Of a DNA stretch of 64,000 bases, positions 25,000-33,265 are shown one piece after another. The stretch is from positions 124,001 to 188,000 of the forward strand of contig NZ_JAOCZP010000003.1 in the NCBI RefSeq assembly GCF_025336525.1, read 5' to 3'. The DNA comes from Chelativorans salis. Lineage in GTDB: Bacteria; Pseudomonadota; Alphaproteobacteria; Rhizobiales; Rhizobiaceae. The position numbers were made by a program, and so were the translations under genes. The notes beneath the pieces were generated by a model, which saw only the letters and a list, made by a program, of their open reading frames with translations, was not told the origin of the DNA and made no database searches. Every line of letters begins with the position of its first letter. Within the stretch, counting starts at the first letter, position 1.

Positions 25000-26319
25000 T
25001 CAGGTCGCTCGTTCCCGCGAGGTCAACCAGACCAGCATCGCAACGCCCGCCACGGCTGAAAAGACGGAACCGGCAAGAATACCAAGCTTAGCGGCATCGA
25101 GTATTGTTGGGGCAAATGCAAGGCCGGCGATGAACAGCGACATGGTGAAGCCGATACCGGTCAGGAAGGCGCCGGCTGCCAGGAAGGACCAGCTTAGACC
25201 GGATGCGCGGGCAGCTAGGCCGAAACGCACGGCGAGCCAGCTGAAACCGAAGACGCCAATCGGCTTACCCAGAACCAGACCTGCAAAAATCGCCAGAGAG
25301 ACCGGTTGGCTGATATCCGCGACAGTGATTGCCACTCCAGCATTGGCCAGGGCGAAAATCGGCATGACCGCAAACCCAACCCAAGGGTGTAGCATCGTTT
25401 CCAGCCGCTCCACCGGGGAAAGCGATTCCGTGACCGCCCTGCTCGCCTGTCGGAGGTCGCGGCGGTTCGCGGTGTCGCCGCTCCAACGCTCGCCTCCCCG
25501 ATAGGCGAGTACACGCCCGAGGATCGCACGCAGACGCTGGTCGCTTACCCATACGCGCGTCGGCGTCATCAAGCCGAGAACAACACCGGCGATCGTCGCA
25601 TGGACGCCGGATGCGTCGAAGCACAGCCATATTATGCCTCCCAGCAGAAAATAGACAGGAACGCTTCTGACCCCGAGACCGGCAACAGCTGCGACTGCGC
25701 CAAGCCCAAGCATGCCGAGGCCGAGCGCGAGCCAATTCAACGCTTCACCGTAGCCGACAGCCACCACCAGTATCGCCCCGACATCGTCGAAAATCGCCAG
25801 AGACAACAGAAACAGGCGCAGAGCTGGCGGGATACGGGAGCCGAACAGCGCGAGACAACCGATCACGAACGCCGTGTCGGTGGCCATGACGGTCCCCCAT
25901 CCGTGCATTCCCGGTTGGCCGCCCATCAACGCTAAATAGACGGCCACCGGAACGATCATGCCACCCAGGGCGGCTGCGAAAGGAAGCGCTGCCGTTCGTA
26001 GATTCCGCAATTCACCGAGGACAATCTCTCGCTTGAGCTCCAGGGAAATCACGAAGAAGAAGAACGTCATCAGCCCGTCGTTGATCCAGTGCCGCAATGA
26101 ACGGCTGAAATCCAGCGAACCAAAATGAAGGCCGATCGGCGTTTCCCACAACGCGAGGAACTGCGCTGACCATGGTGAGTTTGCCAGGAGCAACGCGATA
26201 AGCACTGCAAGGAGCAGCAGTCCTCCTGCTGCCGCCTCGATCTTCAGAAATCGCGCGAACGGCTTGGTAACGCGGTCGGCTATCGCATGCGGCAGGTCCG
26301 TGCTGCTTCGATCGGTCAT
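25000..26319 (-). CDS. nhaA: Na+/H+ antiporter NhaA
   Basis: A 439-residue inner-membrane antiporter exporting Na+ (or Li+) against H+ at high pH and salinity. Typical motifs are LLANSPWSAQFLALWETPIG, HWINDGLMTFFFFVISLELK, MVPVAVYLAL-like segments and the essential paired Asp region LRLFLLSLAIFDDVGAILVV. The length is slightly above that of E. coli NhaA (388), with an extra hydrophilic loop (about residues 240-295). Its ATG overlaps the stop of the truncated metallopeptidase gene (ATGA), so translation is coupled. Confidence 0.95.
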   Translation of the reverse strand: MTDRSSTDLPHAIADRVTKPFARFLKIEAAAGGLLLLAVLIALLLANSPWSAQFLALWETPIGLHFGSLDFSRSLRHWINDGLMTFFFFVISLELKREIVLGELRNLRTAALPFAAALGGMIVPVAVYLALMGGQPGMHGWGTVMATDTAFVIGCLALFGSRIPPALRLFLLSLAIFDDVGAILVVAVGYGEALNWLALGLGMLGLGAVAAVAGLGVRSVPVYFLLGGIIWLCFDASGVHATIAGVVLGLMTPTRVWVSDQRLRAILGRVLAYRGGERWSGDTANRRDLRQASRAVTESLSPVERLETMLHPWVGFAVMPIFALANAGVAITVADISQPVSLAIFAGLVLGKPIGVFGFSWLAVRFGLAARASGLSWSFLAAGAFLTGIGFTMSLFIAGLAFAPTILDAAKLGILAGSVFSAVAGVAMLVWLTSRERAT

Positions 26320-26858
26320 GACAGTTCTTCACTCGCCCCGTTCCCGGGGATCAACCCATGGACGAAGCGCAGCTTTCCCATAACCGCCGGCGTCAGCACG
26401 AAGGGGTAGAGGTCGGGCTGTCCCATGCTGTGGTTGAGACTGTTGACCGCATAGGTCAAAGGTAACCATGCCGCTATCAGCGCGTTGACGGCACACTGCT
26501 CACAGGGGTCGAAGTCGACATCCATGTCGGTTGCGGGATGCCGACTCACTGGAGGATGGACGCGGAGGCCGAATGCAGCCGCGGTCTCCAAAGTATCCAC
26601 AATGTGCAGATAATGCGCCCAGGTCTCGGCGAAGTCCTCCCAGGGATGGGACCCGGCATAGCTGCTGACGTAACGTTCCTTCCAATCGGGCAGCGGGCCG
26701 TTCGCATAGTGCGCGGCCAAGGCCGCGGAATAGTCGCGGCGCTCATCGCCGAACATCTCCCGGAAGGCTTCGTGCCAAACCCCGTTCCGGACAAGGCGCT
26801 CCCACCAGGTGCCGATCACCTCGGGAAGAGGTGGTGCCGATTTCTGAGACAGGGGCAT
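26316..26858 (-). CDS. Truncated putative zinc-binding metallopeptidase (Peptidase_Mx remnant)
   Basis: A 180-residue ORF matching only the C-terminal half of the roughly 340-residue putative zinc-binding metallopeptidase family (COG4307). MFGDERRDYSAALAAHYANG, SHPWEDFAETWAHYLHIVDT and NSLNHSMGQPDLYPFVL are nearly canonical. The N-terminal zinc ribbons are absent, and where the family has the metal motif RHEIGHYYW this ORF reads PEVIGTWWERL, so both zinc-ligand histidines are lost. It cannot be an active peptidase. It still precedes nhaA with an ATGA overlap, and may survive as a translational leader for it. Confidence 0.8.
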   Translation of the reverse strand: MPLSQKSAPPLPEVIGTWWERLVRNGVWHEAFREMFGDERRDYSAALAAHYANGPLPDWKERYVSSYAGSHPWEDFAETWAHYLHIVDTLETAAAFGLRVHPPVSRHPATDMDVDFDPCEQCAVNALIAAWLPLTYAVNSLNHSMGQPDLYPFVLTPAVMGKLRFVHGLIPGNGASEELS

Positions 26859-27119
26859 AAGGTGGATCGCATTTCTCGGGTTTCCATGTCCTGCTCTTCG
26901 TTAGCCTGATCTTGGCTCCCGCCAGGACCACATTGGCGTTCGGTCAAGCATAACAGCCAACCACATGTCGGTCAGTCCTTATCGCCTTGGGCGACAAGTT
27001 CTGTAGAGGGGTAGCAGGCGCTCGAAAGACGTCCGATATAACGAGTTTGATCGACCGCACCTCGCAACAGAAGATGGTGTCGACTAGACGCCTATCGACG
27101 CAATCAGACAGGGCGGAGC

Positions 27120-28979
27120 ATGACCGAAGCGCTTGGAGGTACATTTCACATATGGGCGACGTATGTGCTGGTGGTGGTCGCGATTGCGGGCTTCGCGTGG
27201 GAGCGTATCCAAGTGGAAGTCGTTTCCCTCTTGGTGTTGGTGGCACTGCTCCTGCTGTTCGAGCTTTTCCCCCTCGCCGATGCCGATGGGGAAAACCCTC
27301 TGGACTCGCGTCGCCTTTTGGCCGGTTTCGCGAATCCGGCCCTGATCGCGGTGCTGGCGCTCCTTGTCCTGGGCAATGGTTTGTGGCGCTCCGGCGCCCT
27401 GGACTGGGCGCTCAGGCGGTTTCTCCAGCGCGTCGGCAAACGTCGCCATCTCGCGTTCGGCATCTGCTTCGCCACGGTGTTCGTCGCCAGCCCCTTTGTC
27501 AATAATACGCCCGTAGTGGTGATCTTCATTCCTATCCTCGAAACTATCGTGAGAAACTTCTCGATGCCCCCGAGCAGGGTGATGATTCCGCTGTCGTTCA
27601 CGGCCATCCTCGCCGGCATGACGACACTGATCGGGTCATCGACCAACCTGCTGGTATCCGGAGCCCTGAGCCAGTTGGGTGAAGAGCCGCTAGGTTTCTT
27701 CGATTTCACCGTTCCCGGCCTCGTGCTGGCGAGCGTCGGTTTGACCTACGTTGTGCTTGTCGTACCGCGCCTGCTACGCCCGCGACATTCTCCGATGCAA
27801 CGTCACCTTACGGGCAAGAATCGCCGCTTCATCACTCAATTAACTGTGGGGAAAGAATCGAAGCTGATCGGAAAGATTGCGCGTTTTGACCTCCTTGGCA
27901 TCCGAGGATCCCGTCTCCTCCTCGTGCAGCGCGGCGAGTATGGCCATGTGTCCCCGTTCGGGAACCTGAAGCTGCGCGAGGATGACGTTCTGGTTGTCAT
28001 GGCGACGTATGACGCGCTAGCCGAAGCCCAGACCAAATTTCCGCGTCTCATGTTCAGCGCCTCGGGAACACAGGATCTCCCGGCGAACGAAGGGGAACGC
28101 GAAGCCAGGCTCTCGCGCGGCCAAATAGTTGCCGAAGTGATGATCACGCCAGGGTCCCGCCTTGCCGGCTACTCACTGGATGAAGTTGGTTTTCGAGCCC
28201 ACTACAATTGTTTGGTACTCGGTGTCGAGCGACAGTCCCGGGTGATCCGGCGCCGTCTCACCGACACCGTGCTGCGAGAGGGTGACGTACTGGTGATACA
28301 GGGCGACCAAGAAGCGCTGGACCGGATGCGTGAGCATCGGGGCGTCGTCGTGCTCGACGGCACCACACAGCCACTGCCCGCCGCGAGAACCGCGAAGAAA
28401 GCCGGTGCCATCTTCGCCGGGACCGTGCTTGTCGCTGCGGTCGGCATCCTGCCAATTGCGGCGGCCGCGGTTGCTGGTGTCGCACTGATGTTGACTACCG
28501 GCGTTTTGACCCTGAACCAGGCAACATCCGCGCTGGACCGGAGGATTTTTCTAATGGTAGGCGCCTCGCTCGCGCTCGGCGCGGCCATGTTGGAAACGGG
28601 CGCCGCCGCGTATCTCGCGCAGGGCGTGATCGGGCTGGCCGGAGGCGCGGGTTCGGCGGTTGTTCTCTCGGCACTGTTCCTGCTGGTAGCCCTGCTGACC
28701 AACGTCTTGTCCAACAATGCCACAGCGATACTGTTCACGCCGATCGCGCTCGGCCTGGCAAGTGGGCTGGACAGCGACCCCATGCCGTTCGCGCTGGCTG
28801 TTCTGTTCGGCGCCAACTGTTCATTTGCAACGCCCGTCGCGTACCAGACCAATCTGCTCGTGATGGGCCCCGGCTACTATCGCTTCACGGATTTCCTTCG
28901 GACCGGCGGACCGCTGGTCGCATTGCTGTGGATCGCCTTCAGCCTGTTCGTACCCTGGTACTACGGTCTGCTGAATTAG
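27120..28979 (+). CDS. SLC13-family permease with two TrkA-C domains
   Basis: A 619-residue ion/anion transporter. Hydrophobic segments 1-6 (NNTPVVVIFIPILETIVRNF, LAGMTTLIGSSTNLLVSGAL) carry the NTP and SSTN signatures of the DASS/SLC13 superfamily; the middle (about 230-430) has two TrkA-C regulatory domains (SKLIGKIARFDLLGIRGSRL; GSRLAGYSLDEVGFRAHYNC with GDVLVIQGDQEALDRM); the C-terminal half repeats the transport fold (LLTNVLSNNATAILFTPIAL). Substrates of this subgroup are often sulfate, citrate or other di-anions. It is divergent from the nhaA operon, with which it shares 260 bp of upstream DNA. Confidence 0.9.
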   Translation: MTEALGGTFHIWATYVLVVVAIAGFAWERIQVEVVSLLVLVALLLLFELFPLADADGENPLDSRRLLAGFANPALIAVLALLVLGNGLWRSGALDWALRRFLQRVGKRRHLAFGICFATVFVASPFVNNTPVVVIFIPILETIVRNFSMPPSRVMIPLSFTAILAGMTTLIGSSTNLLVSGALSQLGEEPLGFFDFTVPGLVLASVGLTYVVLVVPRLLRPRHSPMQRHLTGKNRRFITQLTVGKESKLIGKIARFDLLGIRGSRLLLVQRGEYGHVSPFGNLKLREDDVLVVMATYDALAEAQTKFPRLMFSASGTQDLPANEGEREARLSRGQIVAEVMITPGSRLAGYSLDEVGFRAHYNCLVLGVERQSRVIRRRLTDTVLREGDVLVIQGDQEALDRMREHRGVVVLDGTTQPLPAARTAKKAGAIFAGTVLVAAVGILPIAAAAVAGVALMLTTGVLTLNQATSALDRRIFLMVGASLALGAAMLETGAAAYLAQGVIGLAGGAGSAVVLSALFLLVALLTNVLSNNATAILFTPIALGLASGLDSDPMPFALAVLFGANCSFATPVAYQTNLLVMGPGYYRFTDFLRTGGPLVALLWIAFSLFVPWYYGLLN

Positions 28980-29044
28980 CGACTGTCATCTTCTGTATCA
29001 TTCTGAACAGTTGACGACATGTGAAATCGTCCAGGCGTGATCAT

Positions 29045-29070
29045 AGTCCGCGCGACAAACGGAGCGGACT
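29045..29070. terminator. Candidate bidirectional hairpin between convergent genes
   Basis: AGTCCGC (29045-29051) pairs with GCGGACT (29064-29070) across a 12-nt loop, in the gap between the convergent SLC13 and desaturase genes. There is no T tract, so its terminator role is tentative. Confidence 0.4.
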
Positions 29071-29155
29071 GTGGAACCGATGCGCCGATTAGAATACGGA
29101 CCACGGTGGTTCGTCGCGCCGCCAGGAGACGTCCCTTCGCGCCGGACGCTGGAGA

Positions 29156-30184
29156 TCAGGTGGCCACCTGAGCCTCTCGAAACGATACGAGACGCTTCGC
29201 TTTTTCGTCCCACAACACGAGTTTGGGGCAGCTGAGGCTCTGAAGAAGCGTGATGCGGCCGACGTGGTGCAGATCGGGGTGATCCCGCAGCACCTCGGGC
29301 AGACGGTAGAACGGCACCTTCGCAGCCAGATGGTGGACATGGTGGATTCCAATATTCCCCGTAATCCAGCGCAGCGGGAACGGAAGATCATAGTGCGAGC
29401 TACCGTGCAGCGCGGCATCCTGGAACTTCCAGTCCTCGCCGTCCGACCAATGCGTCTGCTCGAACTGGTGCTGGATGTAGAAAAGCCACACACCCGTGGT
29501 TGCAGCCATCAAGGTGATCGGCAACTGCACCATGAGAAAGGGGCCGATCCCCATCAGCCACATCAGACCGGCCACCGGAAGCGCCGCGCCGATGTTGGTG
29601 GCGATCGTCGACGTCCAGGGCTGGATACCGGCACGCATGAGGCCGAGCGGCAATCTGTACTGGCAGATGAACAGCCAGGCCGGACCGAGACCGAACATCA
29701 CCGCAGGGTGGCGATAGAGCCGATAGCGAACGCGTCCCCACCGGGACAGCGCGCGATATTCCCTAACCGTAAGCGTATTGACGTCTCCGATCCCGCGCTT
29801 GTCTAGATTGCCCGCCGTGGCGTGATGGACCGCATGGGTGCGGCGCCAGTAGTCGTAAGGGGTGAGCGTGAAGACGCCGATCACGCGGCCCGTCCAATCG
29901 TTGACGCCGCGACTTGCGAAGAGGGCGCCGTGGCCGCAATCGTGCTGCAGGATGAAGAGGCGGACCAGAAAGCCGGCCGCAGGGACCGTCAGCAGGAGGC
30001 CCCACCAATAGCCATTCGCAACAGCCACCGCCGTCAACGTCCACAACGCGACAAAGGGAAACGCTGTTGTGGCTATCTCGACCGTACTGCGGATCGCGCT
30101 GGGTTTACGATACTGCGCGAGAACCGCAGTCCAGGAGCTGCCCTTCGGTTCCACGGCCGCACCGCCGTCAAGGTTGCTTTTCAC
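29156..30184 (-). CDS. Membrane fatty acid desaturase (DesA / delta-12-like)
   Basis: A 342-residue di-iron desaturase. The three histidine boxes HDCGH, HAVHH and HHVHH are all present, with hydrophobic segments between (FVALWTLTAVAVANGYWWGL, PVAGLMWLMGIGPFLMVQL). It introduces double bonds into membrane acyl chains and so keeps membranes fluid in the cold. The start is GTG at 30184, overlapping the stop of the 81-residue upstream gene (GTGA), so the two are coupled. The upstream neighbour beyond that is a cold-shock protein gene on the same strand. Confidence 0.92.
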   Translation of the reverse strand: MKSNLDGGAAVEPKGSSWTAVLAQYRKPSAIRSTVEIATTAFPFVALWTLTAVAVANGYWWGLLLTVPAAGFLVRLFILQHDCGHGALFASRGVNDWTGRVIGVFTLTPYDYWRRTHAVHHATAGNLDKRGIGDVNTLTVREYRALSRWGRVRYRLYRHPAVMFGLGPAWLFICQYRLPLGLMRAGIQPWTSTIATNIGAALPVAGLMWLMGIGPFLMVQLPITLMAATTGVWLFYIQHQFEQTHWSDGEDWKFQDAALHGSSHYDLPFPLRWITGNIGIHHVHHLAAKVPFYRLPEVLRDHPDLHHVGRITLLQSLSCPKLVLWDEKAKRLVSFREAQVAT

Positions 30185-30426
30185 GAGATTTCCAGGTTGC
30201 GTATGCGTCCGGCCGCCTTTTTGCCGCGACCTTTGGCCGGTGCAGGCTTCGGTTGCCGCGCTTCCATTTGCAGGCGGGCCTGCCGCAGCCTTTGGGTTTT
30301 GGCTTCGCGGCTGTCGGCTTCCGCCTGGATAATTGCGCGCGCTGTGCTGTCTGTCAGCTCCGCCTTGCTCCGCGGCGTCGTTGGAGCAGGCCGAAACAGA
30401 TTGTCTTTGGTGATGGCTTCAGCCAT
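30181..30426 (-). CDS. Small charged protein of the cold module, function unknown
   Basis: An 81-residue hydrophilic protein (MAEAITKDNLFRPAPTTPRS), Arg/Lys/Ala-rich with a Pro-Lys tail (KPAPAKGRGKKAAGR), which suggests nucleic-acid contact, though I recognise no family. A strong GGAAGGAG precedes the ATG at 30426. It is coupled by a 4-bp overlap to the desaturase and lies downstream of the cspA-type terminator, so transcription from the cold-shock promoter would reach it by read-through. Confidence 0.7.
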   Translation of the reverse strand: MAEAITKDNLFRPAPTTPRSKAELTDSTARAIIQAEADSREAKTQRLRQARLQMEARQPKPAPAKGRGKKAAGRIRNLEIS

Positions 30427-30458
30427 GTCGTCGGTCTCCTTCCGACCGGGTTGAAAGC

Positions 30459-30483
30459 AAAAAGGCCGGGCAGAAGCCCGACC
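30459..30483 (-). terminator. Intrinsic terminator after the cold-shock gene
   Basis: On the minus strand GGTCGGGC-TTCT-GCCCGGCC forms an 8-bp stem (one G-T pair) followed by TTTTT. It lies 62 bp after the cold-shock stop and 33 bp before the next gene's start, so it would separate abundant csp mRNA from a read-through transcript. Confidence 0.85.
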
Positions 30484-30544
30484 TCTCCTCTCGTCTCGAC
30501 GATCCGTGCCAGTACATCCGTGGTCACGTTTCGAAGACGAACGC

Positions 30545-30754
30545 TTATGCAGCGTGCAGGTTGTCCGCGGCACTCTTGCCCGAACGGCTGTCCTTGACAA
30601 CCTCGAAGTTCAGCTTCTGGCCTTCCACGATGGTGCGCATGCCGGCGCGTTCGACGGCGGAGATATGGACAAAAACATCCGAAGCGCCATCGTCAGGTTG
30701 GATGAAGCCGAAGCCTTTGGTCGCGTTGAAGAATTTTACGGTTCCGATGGTCAT
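30545..30754 (-). CDS. CspA-family cold-shock protein
   Basis: A 69-residue single cold-shock domain with intact RNP1 KGFGFIQ and RNP2 VFVHIS. It is an RNA chaperone that unfolds mRNA structure. The 325 bp upstream (to 31079) are non-coding and shared with the divergent chaperonin fossil; a long leader would be expected for a cold-regulated csp, but I cannot map it. Downstream lie a terminator and then the 81-residue and desaturase genes. Confidence 0.95.
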   Translation of the reverse strand: MTIGTVKFFNATKGFGFIQPDDGASDVFVHISAVERAGMRTIVEGQKLNFEVVKDSRSGKSAADNLHAA

Positions 30755-30999
30755 GACGATTTCCTTTCAATCGGCCGTTGTGAATGTGCTGGCCGCGCAT
30801 GACGCGGCAAACGGTTAAGGTCGAATCTGAGAGGGAAGATCGTCAGAGCGCCTCTGGCGCATAACAAAGTTCATCAAACAAGATCGATCCATTTTTATAT
30901 AGGCATGTCCGGCGTCCGAACAAGGCCGCAGCCAAGAAACTTGGTCTCCGATATCGCTGGACCGTCATAAGAAGAGCCTCGTTCTTGAACGAATAGTTT

Positions 31000-31026
31000 T
31001 TGGCACTCCTGTTATTCGATTGCCAA
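31000..31026. promoter_or_regulatory. CIRCE-like HrcA operator
   Basis: TTGGCACTC-N9-GATTGCCAA matches the CIRCE consensus TTAGCACTC-N9-GAGTGCTAA in spacing and in most positions (three substitutions in total, two of them a symmetric pair). It lies 54 bp before the groES-like ATG, as in real groESL operons. CCTATATAA at 31031 could be a -10 element. The rest of 30755-30999 shows nothing else I can name. Confidence 0.75.
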
Positions 31027-31079
31027 AGAGCCTATATAAAAGTGTGGCCCCATACACCCGGCCGCAGAAAGAACACCCT

Positions 31080-31382
31080 ATGAAAATCCGGCCCCTTCAC
31101 GACCGCGTCGTCATTCGACGCGTCGAAGGCAATGGCACATCCAAGGCCGTAGAAGGCTCAATCGTCGTCGGCCGGCTGATGGACGCGAAGGATTCCGATA
31201 CGGGCTTCAACGCGCAGACCGGGCGCCATGTCGACATGATCGAGGTCGTCCGCGCCCCGCAGGATGCCGGTTCGCCGATATTCCGCATGAGGGATGCGCC
31301 AGCCATGGCCGGCGCAAACGGCATGGGCGGAATGAATACTAAGCAGTGCCTGAAGGGCCTTGTCGGAGACGACCGGGCATAG
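31080..31382 (+). pseudogene. groES-groEL internal-deletion fusion (chaperonin fossil)
   Basis: A 100-codon ORF in frame throughout. Residues 1-22 (MKIRPLHDRVVIRRVEGNGT) are the N-terminus of GroES. From about residue 24 it reads as GroEL: VEGSIVVGRLMDAKDSDTGF, NAQTGRHVDMI, then VVRAPQDAG (GroEL VVRTALQDA), and finally DAPAMAGANGMGGM, the Gly-Met tail of GroEL. So a groESL operon has lost the rest of groES and some 440 codons of groEL, plus a shorter later deletion. It keeps a CIRCE-like operator. No folded chaperonin can result; a peptide may still be made. Confidence 0.85.
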
Positions 31383-31411
31383 CCGGAACAACAATCGAAA
31401 AGGAGGGTTCC

Positions 31412-31804
31412 ATGGCAACGCAGAACAACGGCAAGACATCCATCGCCCAGCGTTGGAACAACTATGAGCCATCGAAATCGACGCTCGTTTGGGCATGCGC
31501 CATGACGGCCGTTGCCACGATGGTCGTCGGGTTCAGTTGGGGCGGTTGGGTCACGGGCGGCACGTCGCGCACGCTCGCATCGACCGCCGGAGATGTCTCA
31601 CGTGGAGAACTGGCCGCGCTCATATGCGTGGAGAGGTTCAACGCCGCAGCCGATTCGAGGGCTCGCCTCGTCGAGCTCAAGGCGCTTGACGGCACCTACA
31701 GGCAGCGACAGTTCATCGAGGCCGGCGGTTGGGCGACGATGCCCGGCGACACGTCCGCCACTCGCCGTGCGGCCGAGGGCTGCGCGGTCGCGCTTGCAGC
31801 CTGA
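31412..31804 (+). CDS. Hypothetical single-pass membrane protein
   Basis: A 130-residue protein with a strong AAGGAGGG before the ATG. The first 24 residues are cytoplasmic and polar, followed by one membrane segment (VWACAMTAVATMVVGFSWGG) and a helical outer domain with two conserved-looking cysteines (ICVERFNAAA, EGCAVALAA). I do not know the family; similar small proteins occur in alphaproteobacterial stress islands. It follows the chaperonin fossil by 30 bp. Confidence 0.65.
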   Translation: MATQNNGKTSIAQRWNNYEPSKSTLVWACAMTAVATMVVGFSWGGWVTGGTSRTLASTAGDVSRGELAALICVERFNAAADSRARLVELKALDGTYRQRQFIEAGGWATMPGDTSATRRAAEGCAVALAA

Positions 31805-31886
31805 CCGACGTGCCGCGACCCGCAAAAGCTGTGCTGCACACAACCGTGCATCACGGCCAGGCGGCTAAAGGAGCAGAGCAGAACAG

Positions 31887-32138
31887 ATGAAGAACATGCC
31901 ATCCCCCCGTTTCGCTATTGGACAAGCCGTCCGCATGAACAACAGGTTCGGCCTTTCGCCCTCGACGGCGGAGACCTACCGCATTACAGCGATCCTGCCA
32001 GCCAGAGAGGATAATTCACCTCAGTACCGCATCCGCAACGACGATGAACGTCACGAGCGCGTGACGACGGAAGACAGCCTCGAAGAGCTAACAGCGCCGT
32101 CCGCCCCGGGCGATGCTGCACCCGAAGAAGGAGCCTGA
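31887..32138 (+). CDS. Small protein with SH3-like fold pattern
   Basis: An 83-residue protein: FAIGQAVRMNNRFGLSPSTA, YRITAILPAREDNSPQYRIR and ERVTTEDSLEELTA. The alternation of beta strands and the closing TTEDSLEEL resemble small SH3-barrel hypothetical proteins common in rhizobial plasmids and islands. GGAG precedes the ATG region. It is followed at once by the 48-residue ORF at 32141. Function unknown. Confidence 0.7.
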   Translation: MKNMPSPRFAIGQAVRMNNRFGLSPSTAETYRITAILPAREDNSPQYRIRNDDERHERVTTEDSLEELTAPSAPGDAAPEEGA

Positions 32139-32140
32139 CA

Positions 32141-32287
32141 ATGGCTAAAGGGCAGAAGCGCAGCAATCGCGAAACAAGAAAGCCGAAGCAAGAAAAGGCG
32201 CCTGCGAAAGTGGAGGCGCCACTCGGCTCTCAGGTCAAGCAGGCCACCAACAGCATTACGCGCGGCAAGGCAAAGAACCGAATGTAG
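32141..32287 (+). CDS. Small basic protein, 48 residues
   Basis: MAKGQKRSNRETRKPKQEKA opens a short, very basic protein ending in ITRGKAKNRM. AAGGAG lies at about 9-14 nt before the ATG, and the previous stop is 2 bp upstream, so coupling is likely. Related MAKGQ-type small proteins are known from Rhizobiales as conserved hypotheticals. Probably nucleic-acid associated by composition only. Confidence 0.65.
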   Translation: MAKGQKRSNRETRKPKQEKAPAKVEAPLGSQVKQATNSITRGKAKNRM

Positions 32288-32319
32288 GCGCGGATTGCAT
32301 TTTGCCAGCAGGTGTCTGG

Positions 32320-32697
32320 ATGAAAGTTGTCATTGAGTTCAACAGGATCCGCGCAAGCGACGGCGCACACGCAACGGTTGGCCGTGTCACCCGCGACGTG
32401 ATCGGCGCCGAAGCGGCGGTCGAGTTAGCCGCATCACTGTTGTGCTCGCTCGCCATGCCGCAGGAGCCTGACGTCGTCAGGATTTTGGACGATCGGGGTA
32501 ACCCGTTCTATTGCGCAGCAGTCGGGTCCGACCATGACACCAGGGCGGATGATGACGCTCCCGAGATCAGTCTTTGGGAGAACGAGGGCGGCGCCGTAGC
32601 ATCGCGCCATGTACAGAGCCGAGCCCGTGACGAGAACTTCTCATCCTTTTCCAACAGCAATGAGGTATCCGATCATGACACTCAGTTTTCCCAATAG
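32320..32697 (+). CDS. Hypothetical protein
   Basis: A 125-residue protein I do not recognise. MKVVIEFNRIRASDGAHATV, ELAASLLCSLAMPQEPDVVR and ILDDRGNPFYCAAV look like a folded alpha/beta unit; the last 30 residues are Ser/Asn/Asp-rich. A TTG start at 32302 would add six residues. Its end overlaps the DUF1488 start by 23 bp, which suggests an extended 3' end and translational coupling. Confidence 0.6.
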   Translation: MKVVIEFNRIRASDGAHATVGRVTRDVIGAEAAVELAASLLCSLAMPQEPDVVRILDDRGNPFYCAAVGSDHDTRADDDAPEISLWENEGGAVASRHVQSRARDENFSSFSNSNEVSDHDTQFSQ

Positions 32698-32929
32698 AAG
32701 CCGCAGCTATGACGAAGCCGGGCAGCGCGTCCGTTTCACCGGTCATGACGGCATGTTCGAGGTGCCGTTCTTCGTCGAGACCAATGCGCTCCGCCCGGCA
32801 GCGGCCAGCGAAGCGCATTATCTGGCCGCGTTCGATGCAGCGCGCGCCACGATCCACGATGTCGCACGTGAAATCTACGGGAACACCCGCAGGTCCGTGT
32901 ACGTGTTGACGGCGGCTGATTTCCGGTAA
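32675..32929 (+). CDS. DUF1488 protein
   Basis: An 84-residue protein with the DUF1488 opening MTLSFPNRSRSYDEAGQRVR, then FTGHDGMFEVPFFVETNAL and a C-terminal helix ending YVLTAADFR. Such proteins occur in many Proteobacteria with unknown role. GAGG lies about 9 nt before the ATG, within the preceding ORF. Confidence 0.8.
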   Translation: MTLSFPNRSRSYDEAGQRVRFTGHDGMFEVPFFVETNALRPAAASEAHYLAAFDAARATIHDVAREIYGNTRRSVYVLTAADFR

Positions 32930-32980
32930 GCCGGGTGGTTCGCCGGACCGCCCTCGATGGGAATATGAAGAAGAACCGCC

Positions 32981-33259
32981 ATGACCATTCGCACCACCGA
33001 TACGGAGATCACGTTCAGGCGACCGTTCATGCTGAGCGCCCTCGAGGCCCGGCAGCCTGCAGGAACCTATCGCCTGGTTGTCGACGAGGAGGAGATATTC
33101 GGTCTTTCCTTTCTTGCCTACCGGCGCACGGCCACGATGCTGCACATTCCGGCGGTGTCTGTCCAAACCGGCCGGCATCAGGTGGTTGAAGTCGACCCGG
33201 AGGAACTGGGGGCAGCTCTGGACGCGGATGCGCGCGCAAGCCGGTCTAACGAGGACTAG
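32981..33259 (+). CDS. Hypothetical protein
   Basis: A 92-residue protein: MTIRTTDTEITFRRPFMLSA, then QPAGTYRLVVDEEEIFGLSF and VSVQTGRHQVVEVDPEELGA. The first part (FRRPFMLSALEARQPAGTYRL, cited in pieces) is a recurring motif in rhizobial small proteins. GAAGAAG precedes the ATG. Function unknown. It is followed after 6 bp by the next small gene. Confidence 0.68.
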   Translation: MTIRTTDTEITFRRPFMLSALEARQPAGTYRLVVDEEEIFGLSFLAYRRTATMLHIPAVSVQTGRHQVVEVDPEELGAALDADARASRSNED

Positions 33260-33265
33260 TCATTC

